Part shown: positions 1-7,784 of the stretch, in pieces
Position numbering within the stretch: position 1 is the first letter of the stretch
Layout: each line of letters starts with the position of its first letter
Made by a program: the position numbers and the translations under genes
The notes under the pieces: model-generated
Database searches by the model: none
The model's input: only the letters and a program-made list of their open reading frames with translations
Told to the model about the DNA's origin: nothing
NCBI GenBank assembly: GCA_021844425.1
Contig: JAKBTL010000055.1
Coordinates: 1-57,939, forward strand
DNA length: 57,939 bases
Direction: 5' to 3'
Source: Actinomycetes bacterium
GTDB lineage: Bacteria > Actinomycetota > Acidimicrobiia > Acidimicrobiales > RAAP-2

Positions 1-335
1 AGCGCTGGCGGGTAAAGCACGTGTAGTAGCGGTACCGGTAGCGGTTGCCGACAGCCGAGGTGCCGACGAAGTGCTTGCCGCAGCGGGCACAGACGACGAG
101 GCCCGCCAGGAGGAACTGCGAAGTCGCCGAGGCTCGCTTGGAGTAGTCCTCGCTCCGCTCGGTGAGGAGGGCCTGGACGCGGTCGAAGAGCTCCTCGTCG
201 ACCAAGTGGGGGTGCGGGCCGTCGTGGAGGGCGCCGCGGAAGAAGACCTTGCCCACATAGACCGGGTTGCGCAGCAAGCGGGGCCGGACCTTGCTGTCGC
301 CGATCACACGGATTCCGGCGGCCTTCAGAGCCAGG
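1..335 (-). pseudogene. Serine recombinase, C-terminal fragment (cut by window edge)
   Basis: Reading the minus strand from about 335 down to 1 gives a continuous frame that resembles the region after the catalytic domain of large serine recombinases. It contains LLRNPVYVGKVFFRG, then HLVDEELFDRVQALL, then a zinc-ribbon start LLAGLVVCARCGKHF and the aromatic run NRYRYRYYTC. The catalytic resolvase domain is absent: upstream the frame merges into a different gene remnant near 325-335. The 3' end continues beyond base 1. This looks like a relic of an integrated element left at the edge of the locus. Family assignment is firm; the truncation is seen directly, but whether a rearrangement joined the two remnants is inferred. 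Confidence 0.75.
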
Positions 336-790
336 CATCGTCGTCCTCCTCGAAGTGCTGGCGCCACGGACCGGAGGCGACGCCGGGGGGCAGGGCAACG
401 GCCGCCGCGCCGGCGTAGTCGAGACCCGGGATCGCTTCGTCGTAGGGGAGGTGGGCAAACGCGGCGAGCTCGGAAAGCCCGAGCACCTGCCCGCGCCCGA
501 ACACCCGCCGGTCGAGACGCTGGCGGCAGCCGAGCCGACGACGAGAGACGACGTGGTTGTCCGCGGCGTAGACCCCGAAGGCGGCGGTCAGCTCACGGGC
601 GCGCACGCAGGCAGCTTCGACTCGCGCGATCACTCGCATTGGTGGAGACGCCGTAGCGGACCAGCACCTCGAAGGCGGGCAGATCGCTTACCTTCTCCAC
701 TGCCCCGCGGATCTCGGCCGAACGCAGCGGGTCGGGCCGTGATGGTGCCGGCGTCGTCGTCCGCCACGCGGCGAGCAGCCGCGGCAGGAA
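325..790 (-). pseudogene. Degraded conjugation/type IV secretion-like ATPase fragment
   Basis: Three minus-strand frames must be joined to read one protein. ADDDAGTITARP (around 745-790) leads into RPDPLRSAEIRGAVEKV and AFEVLVRYGVSTN (about 739-638), and this continues in another frame from 639 to 325 with AACVRARELTAAFGVYAAD and LSELAAFAHLPYDEAIPGL. From memory this is the N-terminal region that precedes the P-loop NTPase domain in a common actinobacterial VirD4/TraG-like or HerA-like protein. No Walker motifs remain and a stop falls at 325. At least two frameshifts plus loss of the ATPase domain make it a pseudogene. The family name is recalled, not searched, so it is only moderately secure. 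Confidence 0.5.
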
Positions 791-1151
791 CGGCGTCGGC
801 TTCCCGGAGAAGCGATCGGATCGCTCTGCTGAGCCAGCGCGTCTGGTGTGAGCTTGCCGGCCGGGCGACGACCGCGTGCGTGTCATGGCCCACATCGAGC
901 GCGCCAAGGATGCTTCGCGGCGAGTCGGAGACATGCTCCGCGCACAGAGACCGCCCAGCGGCTCCGGCGAGACGCAGCTCGCCGCAGCGGACGAAGCGCC
1001 CGGGTAGCGGCGACATCAAGCGCAGCCGGCACGTCCGCGTGGGGGTGAACGGCCTGCATACGTCGACAACGCCGGGGGCTCGTCTGGCTCCAGCCAGTCC
1101 CGAACGCGTCAGCAACCAGAAGCTTCGCGCCCCGCGACCCGGTGCTCCCTC
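791..1151. other. Gene-free stretch, about 360 bases
   Basis: No frame on either strand in this stretch gives a protein I recognise. It may contain further decayed upstream sequence of the ATPase remnant, since minus-strand frames stay open by base composition. No terminator, promoter or repeat stands out. Confidence 0.4.
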
Positions 1152-1775
1152 TCAGTGCGCACTCGATACGAGCGAGCGTAGAGGGGTGTCGAGCAACGCG
1201 TTGTCAAGGCGTGTCAGCAACGGAACAGCGAGAGGCCACAGCACGAGGACCAGCCCGGCGCCGAAGGCCAGCCCACCGACGACGTCGAATGGGTAGTGCA
1301 TGCCCGTGTAGACGCGCCCGAAGCTGAGCAGGAGCCCTAGCAGTGAGGCGAGCGAGGCGATCAACCACCGCCGGGCCATCCAGAGGCCGACGAGCACGGC
1401 ACCGGCGACGGTGGCGTGGCCGCTCGGGAAGCTGTAGCCGTGGGTGCGGGTGAGCAAGACCTCGACGTGATCGGCGCGCGGCAGGGCGAGGTACGGCCGC
1501 TTCTCCCTGATCAGGGGTTTGAGCACGAAGTGCGCAACCACCCAGGCGACAACCGTGCCTCCGGCGGCCCACAGAACGCCAGCGACAGTTCGCGCCGGAA
1601 CCGTAGCTGACCGAGCCGTCCACCACGCCAAGAGCAGCAGTAGAGCTAGCAACCCGATACCCAGAAAGTGCGAGTAGGTCGCCATGATCCCATGCGCCCA
1701 CCCGCTCTGGCGAGCGAGCCGGTTGACGTCGAGGTACCAGATCGAATTGATAGAGAAGGATCCGGGCGATGGCAC
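1152..1775 (-). CDS. PAP2-family membrane phosphatase
   Basis: A 207-residue integral membrane protein of the PAP2 / lipid phosphate phosphatase family, which removes phosphate from lipid phosphates such as undecaprenyl pyrophosphate or phosphatidic acid. All three signature motifs are present: K86 to RP at 93-94 (KPLIREKRP), PSGH at 117-120, and R154-H160-D164 (GRVYTGMHYPFD), the catalytic histidines being H120 and H160. Hydrophobic segments fall at about 36-52, 62-82, 122-150 and 166-185. It starts with GTG at 1775; no strong ribosome site is visible. Neighbours are remnants of mobile DNA, so it may be accessory. The physiological substrate cannot be told from sequence. Confidence 0.85.
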   Translation of the reverse strand: MPSPGSFSINSIWYLDVNRLARQSGWAHGIMATYSHFLGIGLLALLLLLAWWTARSATVPARTVAGVLWAAGGTVVAWVVAHFVLKPLIREKRPYLALPRADHVEVLLTRTHGYSFPSGHATVAGAVLVGLWMARRWLIASLASLLGLLLSFGRVYTGMHYPFDVVGGLAFGAGLVLVLWPLAVPLLTRLDNALLDTPLRSLVSSAH

Positions 1776-1811
1776 CCTGCAAGGTTAGGTCGTGTGGCCT
1801 CGCCGTTCCTG

Positions 1812-2315
1812 TCACCGAGCCGAAAGCGGCTCATGAGAGTGCGGTCCTGCCACCTCGAAGAAGTCCTGGTCGTCGACGCGGAACCGGACCATCCAGAGGG
1901 CCAGCTTGATCGGATCTGCATTTCCGGCGTCGCACGCCCGGGCATGCAGGTCGAGCAGCTCACGAGCCAGGTCGCCGATCAGCCCGTCGGAGTCGTCCGC
2001 CTTGAGGATCACCTTCACGGCGTGCCCGATCGCCCGCTCGTTCACCAGCACCGGCTCGGCCGTGGGGGACGAGCCAACTGCCTCGCCGATCGCCTCCACG
2101 GCGGGCCTTGCCTGCATCCCTCGGCTGCCGCTCTCCCGGTAGCCGAGGGAGCGGCTCGTCCGCAGCCCGCGGTCGACCTCGGCCCGAAGCTGGGAGAGAT
2201 CCCCAGATCCACGGGTCGCCGCCAGCCGGACCGCCCGAGCGACGTCCTCGTGGCGCTCGGCGGCCTTTCCGACGACCCCGCGGAGGTCCTCGGGGGCGAG
2301 CCTCGCGATCAGCAA
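1812..2315 (-). CDS. Hypothetical protein, probably C-terminally truncated
   Basis: A 167-residue soluble protein with a start at TTG 2315. The stretches AAERHEDVARAVRLAA, GLRTSRSLGYRESGS, HAVKVILKADDSDGLIGDL and LLDLHARACDAG resemble a conserved actinobacterial hypothetical family that I recall as much longer than this. After the FFEV motif the sequence runs into a short unrelated tail (AGPHSHEPLSAR) and stops. I read this as a gene broken at its 3' end, consistent with the decayed surroundings. No function is known to me. The truncation claim rests on memory of relatives and could be wrong. Confidence 0.5.
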   Translation of the reverse strand: MLIARLAPEDLRGVVGKAAERHEDVARAVRLAATRGSGDLSQLRAEVDRGLRTSRSLGYRESGSRGMQARPAVEAIGEAVGSSPTAEPVLVNERAIGHAVKVILKADDSDGLIGDLARELLDLHARACDAGNADPIKLALWMVRFRVDDQDFFEVAGPHSHEPLSAR

Positions 2316-2431
2316 GTGAGCTTGTCGTTCAGCACGTCGAGCTCTTCAGGCCCCGAGCGTGGCGCGCGTGGACTCATGGCAAATGCTCGCTGGTCATCGT
2401 CTCGCGGCGTAATGCGCGGACACCCTCGTCT

Positions 2432-2862
2432 TCAGGTTCGGCCGACCGTGAGGCCGCCCCGTAGTCGGTGCTGGAACCACAGCTGCGGTTGCCGCGACGA
2501 GCCTGCGATCGATTCCAGCCAGCGTGGGTAGCTGAAGACGACGAGCTCGAGCTGCTCGCGGAGCCTTGCGGGTTGGCGGGTGCAGAGGATCACGCCCACC
2601 CCTCGACCGAGGTATGCACGGACGCGAAGCTCCCGGCTCCGGAAGTCCTGGTCCGACGTGACGAGGATCCAATCCTGCTCTGCACACCCCTCGGCGAGCT
2701 CCGCGTCGCTCTCCTCGTGCCGTAGGCCCTGGATCCTCGGATGCGGTTCGCCGAGCTCGGCGAACCGCTGGACCTCTTGTACGGTGTACTCGAAGCGCGA
2801 AAGCAGCTTCCCAGCCAATGACTGAAGTCCACGTCCAGTAGGAACCGGGGCTCAGCCGGCAA
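2432..2862 (-). pseudogene. PIN-like (DUF5615-type) toxin, frameshifted
   Basis: The reading begins at TTG 2862 as MPAEPRFLLDVDFSH, the first acidic strand expected of PIN-like DUF5615 toxins. It must then shift frame near 2815-2820 to continue as GKLLSRFEYTVQEVQRF, HEESDAELAEGCAEQDWILV and TSDQDFRSRE. Acidic residues typical of the nuclease centre are present on both sides (D10 and D12 of the first part; EESDAE and SDQDF of the second). Its start overlaps the end of the DUF433 gene by 11 bases, the usual antitoxin-toxin coupling. As written the toxin cannot be made in one frame, so it is either decayed or affected by a sequencing indel. Confidence 0.6.
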
Positions 2863-3060
2863 GGAGGTCTTGGACCCCGCGCACGTCCTCCACGTCGATC
2901 ACGTGCCAGTCGGCGATCTGCTCGATGCTGTGGGACACGAGCTCCCTGGCGATGACGACGATAGGGAGCCATGTGCCCTTCACGACGGGTTCGCCGAGCT
3001 GGATGTTCGGATCGATCTCGATACGGTCGGTCAGCTCCCAGGTCGTCGAAACGTTCGCTC
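2852..3060 (-). pseudogene. DUF433-type antitoxin remnant
   Basis: The minus strand encodes TWELTDRIEIDPNIQLGEP, then VVKGTWLPIVVIARELV, and ends IADWHVIDVEDVRGVQDLLAG followed by TGA at 2854-2852. This is the DUF433 fold, a small winged-helix-like antitoxin normally paired with a DUF5615 PIN-like toxin, as here. The frame is open back to the stop of the carbonic anhydrase gene, but no ATG, GTG or TTG codon occurs in it. The 5' end is therefore lost, or translation starts at a rare codon. The 5' boundary given is approximate. Confidence 0.6.
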
Positions 3061-3202
3061 GGGAGATCCGCTTCGGCGTCGGCGGACTTCGGGCGGGGCT
3101 GTTGCTCGTAGAAGGCCTTCCCCTGAGGGCGACGGGCTCGACGGAGGTCCGGGTCGCCTGGGCCCCGACAGCGAAGCCGGCCAGGCGAAAGGCGCCGCCC
3201 GC

Positions 3203-3691
3203 TCAGCGCACTTCCCGGAGCCTGCCGGTCTCGACCTCGAACACGAACCCGCGGATGGCGTCTTTATGGGGGATGAACGGGCTGCTCTCGAGGCGGGCGA
3301 CACTCTGACGGACGTCGTCGTCGGGGTCGGGGAATGCCTCGAGGGAGAAGGGGGGCCGGATACCCGTGTCGGCTCGGATCTGTTCCTTGACCTCGTCGTC
3401 GTGGAAGGTGAGCATTCCGCAGTCGGTGTGGTGGATCAGGATCACCTCCCTGGTGCCGAGCAGGCGCTGGGATATGACGAGCGAACGGATTGCGTCGTCG
3501 GTGGCCACGCCGCCGGCGTTGCGGATGACGTGAGCCTGGCCTTCGGCGAGGCCAAGCATCGCGTACACGTTGAGCCGGGCGTCCATGCAGGCGAGCACTG
3601 CCACGCGGAGGGCCGGGGGCATCGGTAGCGGGCCTGCGAAGCTGGCCGCATACCGCTCGTTGTTGGCCAACACGTCGTCGACGACGCCCAT
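3203..3691 (-). CDS. Beta-class carbonic anhydrase
   Basis: A 162-residue enzyme that interconverts CO2 and bicarbonate. Zinc ligands are visible as C35 (ACMDAR), H88 and C91 (HHTDCGM), with the D37-R39 dyad that gates the zinc. Length and motifs resemble short actinobacterial beta-carbonic anhydrases such as the Rv1284 type. It starts at ATG 3691 behind a strong ribosome site (aaggagg) about six bases upstream. The promoter just upstream carries a palindrome, annotated separately. It stands alone: the downstream DUF433/toxin remnants read the same way but appear unrelated. Confidence 0.92.
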   Translation of the reverse strand: MGVVDDVLANNERYAASFAGPLPMPPALRVAVLACMDARLNVYAMLGLAEGQAHVIRNAGGVATDDAIRSLVISQRLLGTREVILIHHTDCGMLTFHDDEVKEQIRADTGIRPPFSLEAFPDPDDDVRQSVARLESSPFIPHKDAIRGFVFEVETGRLREVR

Positions 3692-3739
3692 GTGCGCCTC
3701 CTTCCAGGCTCCGCCCTGCGGGGATCGGTACGGTCAGTA

Positions 3740-3768
3740 ATCCTGACTGAATCGGTCAGGTTTGTCAA
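3740..3768 (-). promoter_or_regulatory. Carbonic anhydrase promoter with embedded palindromic operator
   Basis: On the minus strand a perfect -35 hexamer TTGACA (3768-3763) is followed after 17 bases by CAGGAT (3745-3740), a weak -10. The spacer holds the inverted repeat cctgac-N7-gtcagg (3742-3760). A second overlapping inverted repeat gtcag-N5-ctgac lies at 3733-3747. GAC-N7-GTC is the half-site spacing of Rrf2-family operators of the IscR type 1 class. A protein bound here would block RNA polymerase. The palindrome is seen directly; the regulator family is inferred. Confidence 0.5.
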
Positions 3769-3932
3769 CGAGGTGAGAAGCAGACGCCACGACAAGCCGC
3801 TGCGAGCCGCCCGGCCCCTTGTCGAATGCCCCCGATCCACCCGACGTCATGACGCCGAGCACGAAATGCCGGCCGTGGTTGCCACATGGGGTGGAGCCAT
3901 GGTTGTGGGGGGTGGGTGCGTGCTGATGGGCG

Positions 3933-6791
3933 GTGACGGAAAGGGCCGCGCTCAAGTCGAGCCGCGAGATTGCCGAAGAGAGGGCACGACGCCAAGATGC
4001 GGCCGCCGCGCGCCTCGCCGCCGCGCATACGGGGGAGCCAGAGACCGGAGTGGTTGAAGCGCACAGCTTGGAGAGCGAAGTCCGAGCGATGTCCGCGCTC
4101 ACCTCCGACGCACCGCTCGTGATCGGGCACCTCGACGAACGCACGCTCTTCCGCCTCGACGAACGCACATCCTCCCGTCTCGAAGGGGCCGCACCCCTCC
4201 GCGCCGACGAGCAGGCGGGGTCCGCCGCTCCCTTCGTTCCCCACGGGGAGAACGCGACGTCGACGCTGCGCGCGCTGCTGGCCAACGTCGCGTATCCCCC
4301 GTTACGCGACCGTCGCTTCTGGTACGCGCAAGGTCTCGTGCTCGCAGTGGTCGTCCTTCAGGCGCTCGCCGACCTCGCGCAGAACGCGCAGCTCGTTCCC
4401 GTTCCCGGCTTCATCTGGTACCTCCTGATCTTCTTGCCGGTGATCTATGCCGGAACCGCCTTCGGGCTGGTCGGCGCGCTCGCAACCTCGCTCGAGGCCA
4501 CGGCGACCGCCGTGCCGAACGAGCTTCTCGTCGCCCACTCCCCGCTCGCTCGTTGGGCCGCGCTCGGCACGCTGGTCATGGTCAACGCCTGTGCGCTGCT
4601 TCTCGGGGACCGCTACGAGCACGGTCGCCGCGAGGTGGAGCAGAAGCTGGCAGAGGAGCGCTCGCGCATCGCCGCATATGTGGATGGCCATCCGCTGTCG
4701 TGGCGTCGCCTGGTCGGCATGATCCCCGACGGAATTGCGCTCGCCGACCAGGCCGGAGTCATCCGCTTCGTCAACGGTGAGCTCGAGATGCTGGCCGACC
4801 GCACCCGCAACGATCTCGTGGGAAGGGGCCTTTCGTCGGTCCTTCCCGGCGCTGAGGCGGCCGGCGTCACCGGGACGTCGCCGGGCTTCCGAGAGGAGGC
4901 GTCCTGGAAGGGGATGCTCGTCCGCGGCGACGGCGGCGAGATCCCTGTGGAGGTGCTGCTCCGTCCGCTCCAGCTCGACGGGTCGCCATGGCTGTTCGTC
5001 GACGTACGCGACGACCGTGTCCGACGCGCGGCCGAGGAGGCCCTTGCCGCGAGCGAGCAACGCTTCCGGGTCATCTACGAGAGCGCGATGTCGGGCATCG
5101 TCCTCGTCGACCTCGACGATCGGATCCTCGGGGCGAACAGCGCGTTCTGCGAGCTCGTCGGCTACAGCGAGGAAGAGCTCGTCGGTGGAACCGCCGACGC
5201 GTTCACCATCCCCGAAGACCGTCACAAGGGCGAGGAAGCACATGCCCGGCTACTCGCTGGCGATCTGCCTCAGGCGATCTACGCCAAGCGCTACCGCCAC
5301 AGGGACGGGCATCCGGTCTGGGTCACCGTCCAGAAGTCGGTCGCGAGGGACGAGAGCGGGGCGATCGCCTACTTCGTCTGCTCGATCCACGACGTGACGA
5401 ACCAGCACCGGCTGACGTCCGAGCTCAACCACCAGGCGCGCCACGATCCGCTGACCGGCCTCGCCAACCGCCGGCTGTTCGAGGAGGAGCTGGCGGGCCT
5501 CTTCGATGCGCCGTGCGAGGGAGCCCTCCTCGCCGTCCTTCTCCTTGACCTCGACAACTTCAAACGCGTCAACGACACGCTCGGACATCGAGCCGGCGAC
5601 GAGCTCCTGGTCGCCGTGGCAGGCCGCCTCCGGGGGGCCGTTCGCTCGACCGACACCCTGTCACGTTTCGGTGGGGACGAGTTCCTCTGCCTCGCGCCGG
5701 GCCTCGATTCGCCGGCGGCTGGAGAGCGGCTCGCGGCCCGCCTCCTCGCAGCCTTCGACGACCCCTTCCGGGTCGCGGGGCACGTGCTCGAGCAGCGTGC
5801 CAGCGTCGGCATCGCCGTCCTCGATCCGGCAGCGGTACGAGCCGGCTCCGCTTCGGAGAGCGCCGAAGCTGTGCTGCGCAATGCGGACATCGCGTTGTAC
5901 GAGGCCAAGCGGCATCGCAAGGGGCGTGCCGTGCTCTTCACAGGAACGATGCGAGAGGAGGTGGCCAACCTCTTCGAGCTCGACCAGGCGCTAGGCCGCG
6001 CCCTCGAGCGTGGTGAGATCTCGATGCACTACCAGCCCATCGTCGAGCTCCGGACCGGGAGGACGGCAGGCTTCGAAGCGCTGATGCGGTGGGAGCGGAG
6101 GTGGCGGGGCTCCGTCCCGCCCAGCACCTTCATCGCCCTTGCCGAGCTCAACGGGCACATCTTGGAGCTCGGCAGGTTCGCACTGGAAGCAGCGACCAAG
6201 GAGGCGTCCAGCTGGCCCGCGGGCGGCCCGGAGGGTGGGCGGCTGTGGGTCGCGGTCAACGTCTCACCGCGCCAGCTCTTCGCGCCGGGCTTCACCGCCG
6301 ACGTCGCCGAGCTTCTCGCCGAGAGCGACCTGTCGCCAGACCAGCTCGTGATAGAGGTGACCGAGAGCACGCTTCTGCGGAATGCGGAGGCGGCCCCGGT
6401 GCTTGTCGAAGAGCTACGTCGCAGCGGGGTGCGGGTCGCCATCGACGACTTCGGGACCGGCTACTCGTCGCTGGCGCGCCTCGCGGAGTTCCGCCCCTCG
6501 ATCCTCAAGATCGACCGCTCGTTCGTCAGCCCAGTGCAGCCCAGGGCGTCCACCGACATGATGCTCGAGACCATCCTGACGCTGGGGCGCCGCCTCGACA
6601 TGATCGTCGTCGCCGAGGGCATCACGAGCGCGGCCCAGCGGGAGCATCTGGCCGAGCTCGGGTGCGAGCTCGGCCAGGGCTACCTCTTCTCCCCCGCGCG
6701 GCCCGCGGGCGCACTGGGCGATTGGCTCCGTGTCGACCACGCCGCTGACTGCCTCGGACCTCCTGAGCCAGGTGGTGATAAACCCCTATAG
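3933..6791 (+). CDS. Membrane PAS-PAS-GGDEF-EAL cyclic-di-GMP enzyme
   Basis: A 952-residue sensor that probably makes and/or degrades c-di-GMP. Order: a charged N-terminus (1-125) with the odd near-repeat LDERT; hydrophobic segments at about 130-150, 154-195 and 205-226; PAS at about 255-365 and 370-492; GGDEF at about 500-670 with intact GGDEF (581-585) and an RSTD inhibitory site five residues before it; EAL at about 675-935 with EALMRW (from 715), DDFGTGYSSL, ILKIDRSF, VVAEGI and QGYLFSP. Both catalytic motifs look intact. The GTG start lacks a clear ribosome site; ATG 4089 is an alternative. It ends inside the region upstream of fliA, suggesting a link to the motile-sessile decision. Confidence 0.88.
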   Translation: MTERAALKSSREIAEERARRQDAAAARLAAAHTGEPETGVVEAHSLESEVRAMSALTSDAPLVIGHLDERTLFRLDERTSSRLEGAAPLRADEQAGSAAPFVPHGENATSTLRALLANVAYPPLRDRRFWYAQGLVLAVVVLQALADLAQNAQLVPVPGFIWYLLIFLPVIYAGTAFGLVGALATSLEATATAVPNELLVAHSPLARWAALGTLVMVNACALLLGDRYEHGRREVEQKLAEERSRIAAYVDGHPLSWRRLVGMIPDGIALADQAGVIRFVNGELEMLADRTRNDLVGRGLSSVLPGAEAAGVTGTSPGFREEASWKGMLVRGDGGEIPVEVLLRPLQLDGSPWLFVDVRDDRVRRAAEEALAASEQRFRVIYESAMSGIVLVDLDDRILGANSAFCELVGYSEEELVGGTADAFTIPEDRHKGEEAHARLLAGDLPQAIYAKRYRHRDGHPVWVTVQKSVARDESGAIAYFVCSIHDVTNQHRLTSELNHQARHDPLTGLANRRLFEEELAGLFDAPCEGALLAVLLLDLDNFKRVNDTLGHRAGDELLVAVAGRLRGAVRSTDTLSRFGGDEFLCLAPGLDSPAAGERLAARLLAAFDDPFRVAGHVLEQRASVGIAVLDPAAVRAGSASESAEAVLRNADIALYEAKRHRKGRAVLFTGTMREEVANLFELDQALGRALERGEISMHYQPIVELRTGRTAGFEALMRWERRWRGSVPPSTFIALAELNGHILELGRFALEAATKEASSWPAGGPEGGRLWVAVNVSPRQLFAPGFTADVAELLAESDLSPDQLVIEVTESTLLRNAEAAPVLVEELRRSGVRVAIDDFGTGYSSLARLAEFRPSILKIDRSFVSPVQPRASTDMMLETILTLGRRLDMIVVAEGITSAAQREHLAELGCELGQGYLFSPARPAGALGDWLRVDHAADCLGPPEPGGDKPL

Positions 6792-6809
6792 GGAGTAAGA
6801 TAACCCTAT
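6777..6809. promoter_or_regulatory. Direct repeats and palindrome upstream of fliA
   Basis: GATAAACCCCTAT (6777-6789) and GATAACCCTAT (6799-6809) are near-identical direct repeats whose starts are 22 bases apart, two helical turns. Between them lies the perfect palindrome ccctataggg (6784-6793). The first repeat overlaps the stop codon of the GGDEF-EAL gene. Its AT content stands out from the surroundings. It could be a tandem operator controlling fliA; the binding protein is unknown. Confidence 0.4.
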
Positions 6810-6856
6810 CCATCGGGGGATGGAGCCGGTAGCAGTGCAGGGAAGAGCCGGAGGGG

Positions 6857-7651
6857 ATGGCGATGGCGATGGCGTACACGGACCAGGCGCGGCATGCTGC
6901 CGAGCCGCGACCAGATGACGACGAGCTCGCACGGCTCTGGGACGCCTACAAGCTCCGGGGGGACCGGCACGCCCGACAGGAGCTCATCTCCCGTTACTGG
7001 CCGCTCGTCAAGTACGAGGCCAAGCAGATCAGGATGAGGCTCTCGTACCAGGCGGCGCCACTCGGCGACCTCCAGAGCTACGGAGCCGAAGGCCTCATCA
7101 AGGCCGTGGACCGCTTCGACCTTGGGCGCGGCGTGCGCTTCGCGACCTTCGCGACGCACCTCATCAAGGGCGCCATCATGGACGGGGTCCGCTCCGAGGA
7201 CTGGGCGTCTCGGAGCGTCCGGCGCAAGGCGAGAGAGATCCACGAGGTGCGCAACCACCTGTGGAACGCTCGTGGGCGCGCCCCGACCGAGGAGGAGGAA
7301 GCCGAGGCGCTCGACCTCCCCGTCGACACATACAGGACGGTGAAGAAAGCGATTGCCGACGCGGAGATCTCGCACCTCGAGACATACGACCTCGACGAGA
7401 TCGTACGAGGCCAACCCGAAGACGAGCCGTTCGAGGCCTACGTCGGACGAGAACGACGTCAGCGGGTCCGTGAGGCGATCGATGCTCTGCCGGAACGAGA
7501 GCGGACGGTGGTCGCACTCAGCTTCGGCGCGGAGATGACGCTGGCACAGATCGGCGAGTACCTCGGCGGGATCACCGAGAGCCGGGTGTGCCAGATCCGC
7601 ATGGTCGCGTTGAAGCGCCTCTGCAAGATGGTCCCTGTCGCTCTCGGCTGA
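6857..7651 (+). CDS. fliA: Flagellar RNA polymerase sigma factor FliA (sigma-28/WhiG type)
   Basis: A 264-residue group 3 sigma factor directing transcription of flagellar genes. Region 2 is visible as YWPLVKYEAKQIRMRL, SYGAEGLIKAVDRFDLGRGV and RFATFATHLIKGAIMDGVR. Region 3 follows (RKAREIHEVRNHLW, PTEEEEAEALDLP), and region 4 has LPERERTVVALSF, MTLAQIGEYLG and ITESRVCQIRMVALKRL. The start is ATG 6857 with gccggagggg as ribosome site. It sits between the c-di-GMP enzyme and flbD-motAB. No anti-sigma factor FlgM gene is seen in the window. Promoter-like sites matching this class occur before several flagellar operons here. Confidence 0.95.
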   Translation: MAMAMAYTDQARHAAEPRPDDDELARLWDAYKLRGDRHARQELISRYWPLVKYEAKQIRMRLSYQAAPLGDLQSYGAEGLIKAVDRFDLGRGVRFATFATHLIKGAIMDGVRSEDWASRSVRRKAREIHEVRNHLWNARGRAPTEEEEAEALDLPVDTYRTVKKAIADAEISHLETYDLDEIVRGQPEDEPFEAYVGRERRQRVREAIDALPERERTVVALSFGAEMTLAQIGEYLGGITESRVCQIRMVALKRLCKMVPVALG

Positions 7652-7706
7652 GGCGGAGCTCGCGGCACCCCTCGACCGCTTCGTCGTCGGCGGTTGCGAC
7701 CGTCAT

Positions 7707-7734
7707 TCAAGGTCGCTCGCCGGAGAGCCGATGT
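7707..7734 (+). promoter_or_regulatory. Sigma-28-type promoter of flbD-motA-motB-fliL
   Basis: TCAAGGTC (7707-7714), a 12-base spacer and GCCGATGT (7727-7734). The same arrangement occurs before fliC and fliM. Transcription would begin near 7741, giving a leader of about 44 bases before flbD. Confidence 0.75.
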
Positions 7735-7746
7735 ACCTCGTGGACC

Positions 7747-7778
7747 CGCAGGCAAGGACGCCTGCGACGCAGAGGAGA
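7747..7778 (+). promoter_or_regulatory. Predicted CsrA-binding hairpin and Shine-Dalgarno site in the flbD leader
   Basis: CGCAGGC (7747-7753) and GCCTGCG (7760-7766) pair perfectly around the hexaloop AAGGAC, which fits the ANGGAN loop bound by CsrA/RsmE. A second GGA (7774-7776) lies in the ribosome site AGGAGA (7773-7778), exactly 18 bases from the first. Such paired sites let one CsrA block ribosome entry. Sequence and pairing are seen; binding is inferred from known CsrA targets. Confidence 0.6.
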
Positions 7779-7784
7779 CCACGG

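Noticed and set aside
355-1296. Plus-strand open frame at the left edge
   Set aside because: Arg/Pro/Ala-rich with no recognisable motif, and opposite the remnants of the recombinase-ATPase region that do show family motifs.
6779-6806. Sigma-28 promoter for fliA (TAAACCCC ... TAAGATAA)
   Set aside because: The spacer is 9 bases instead of the 12 seen at the other sites and the -10 lacks the CC of GCCGATAA; kept only as a repeat region.
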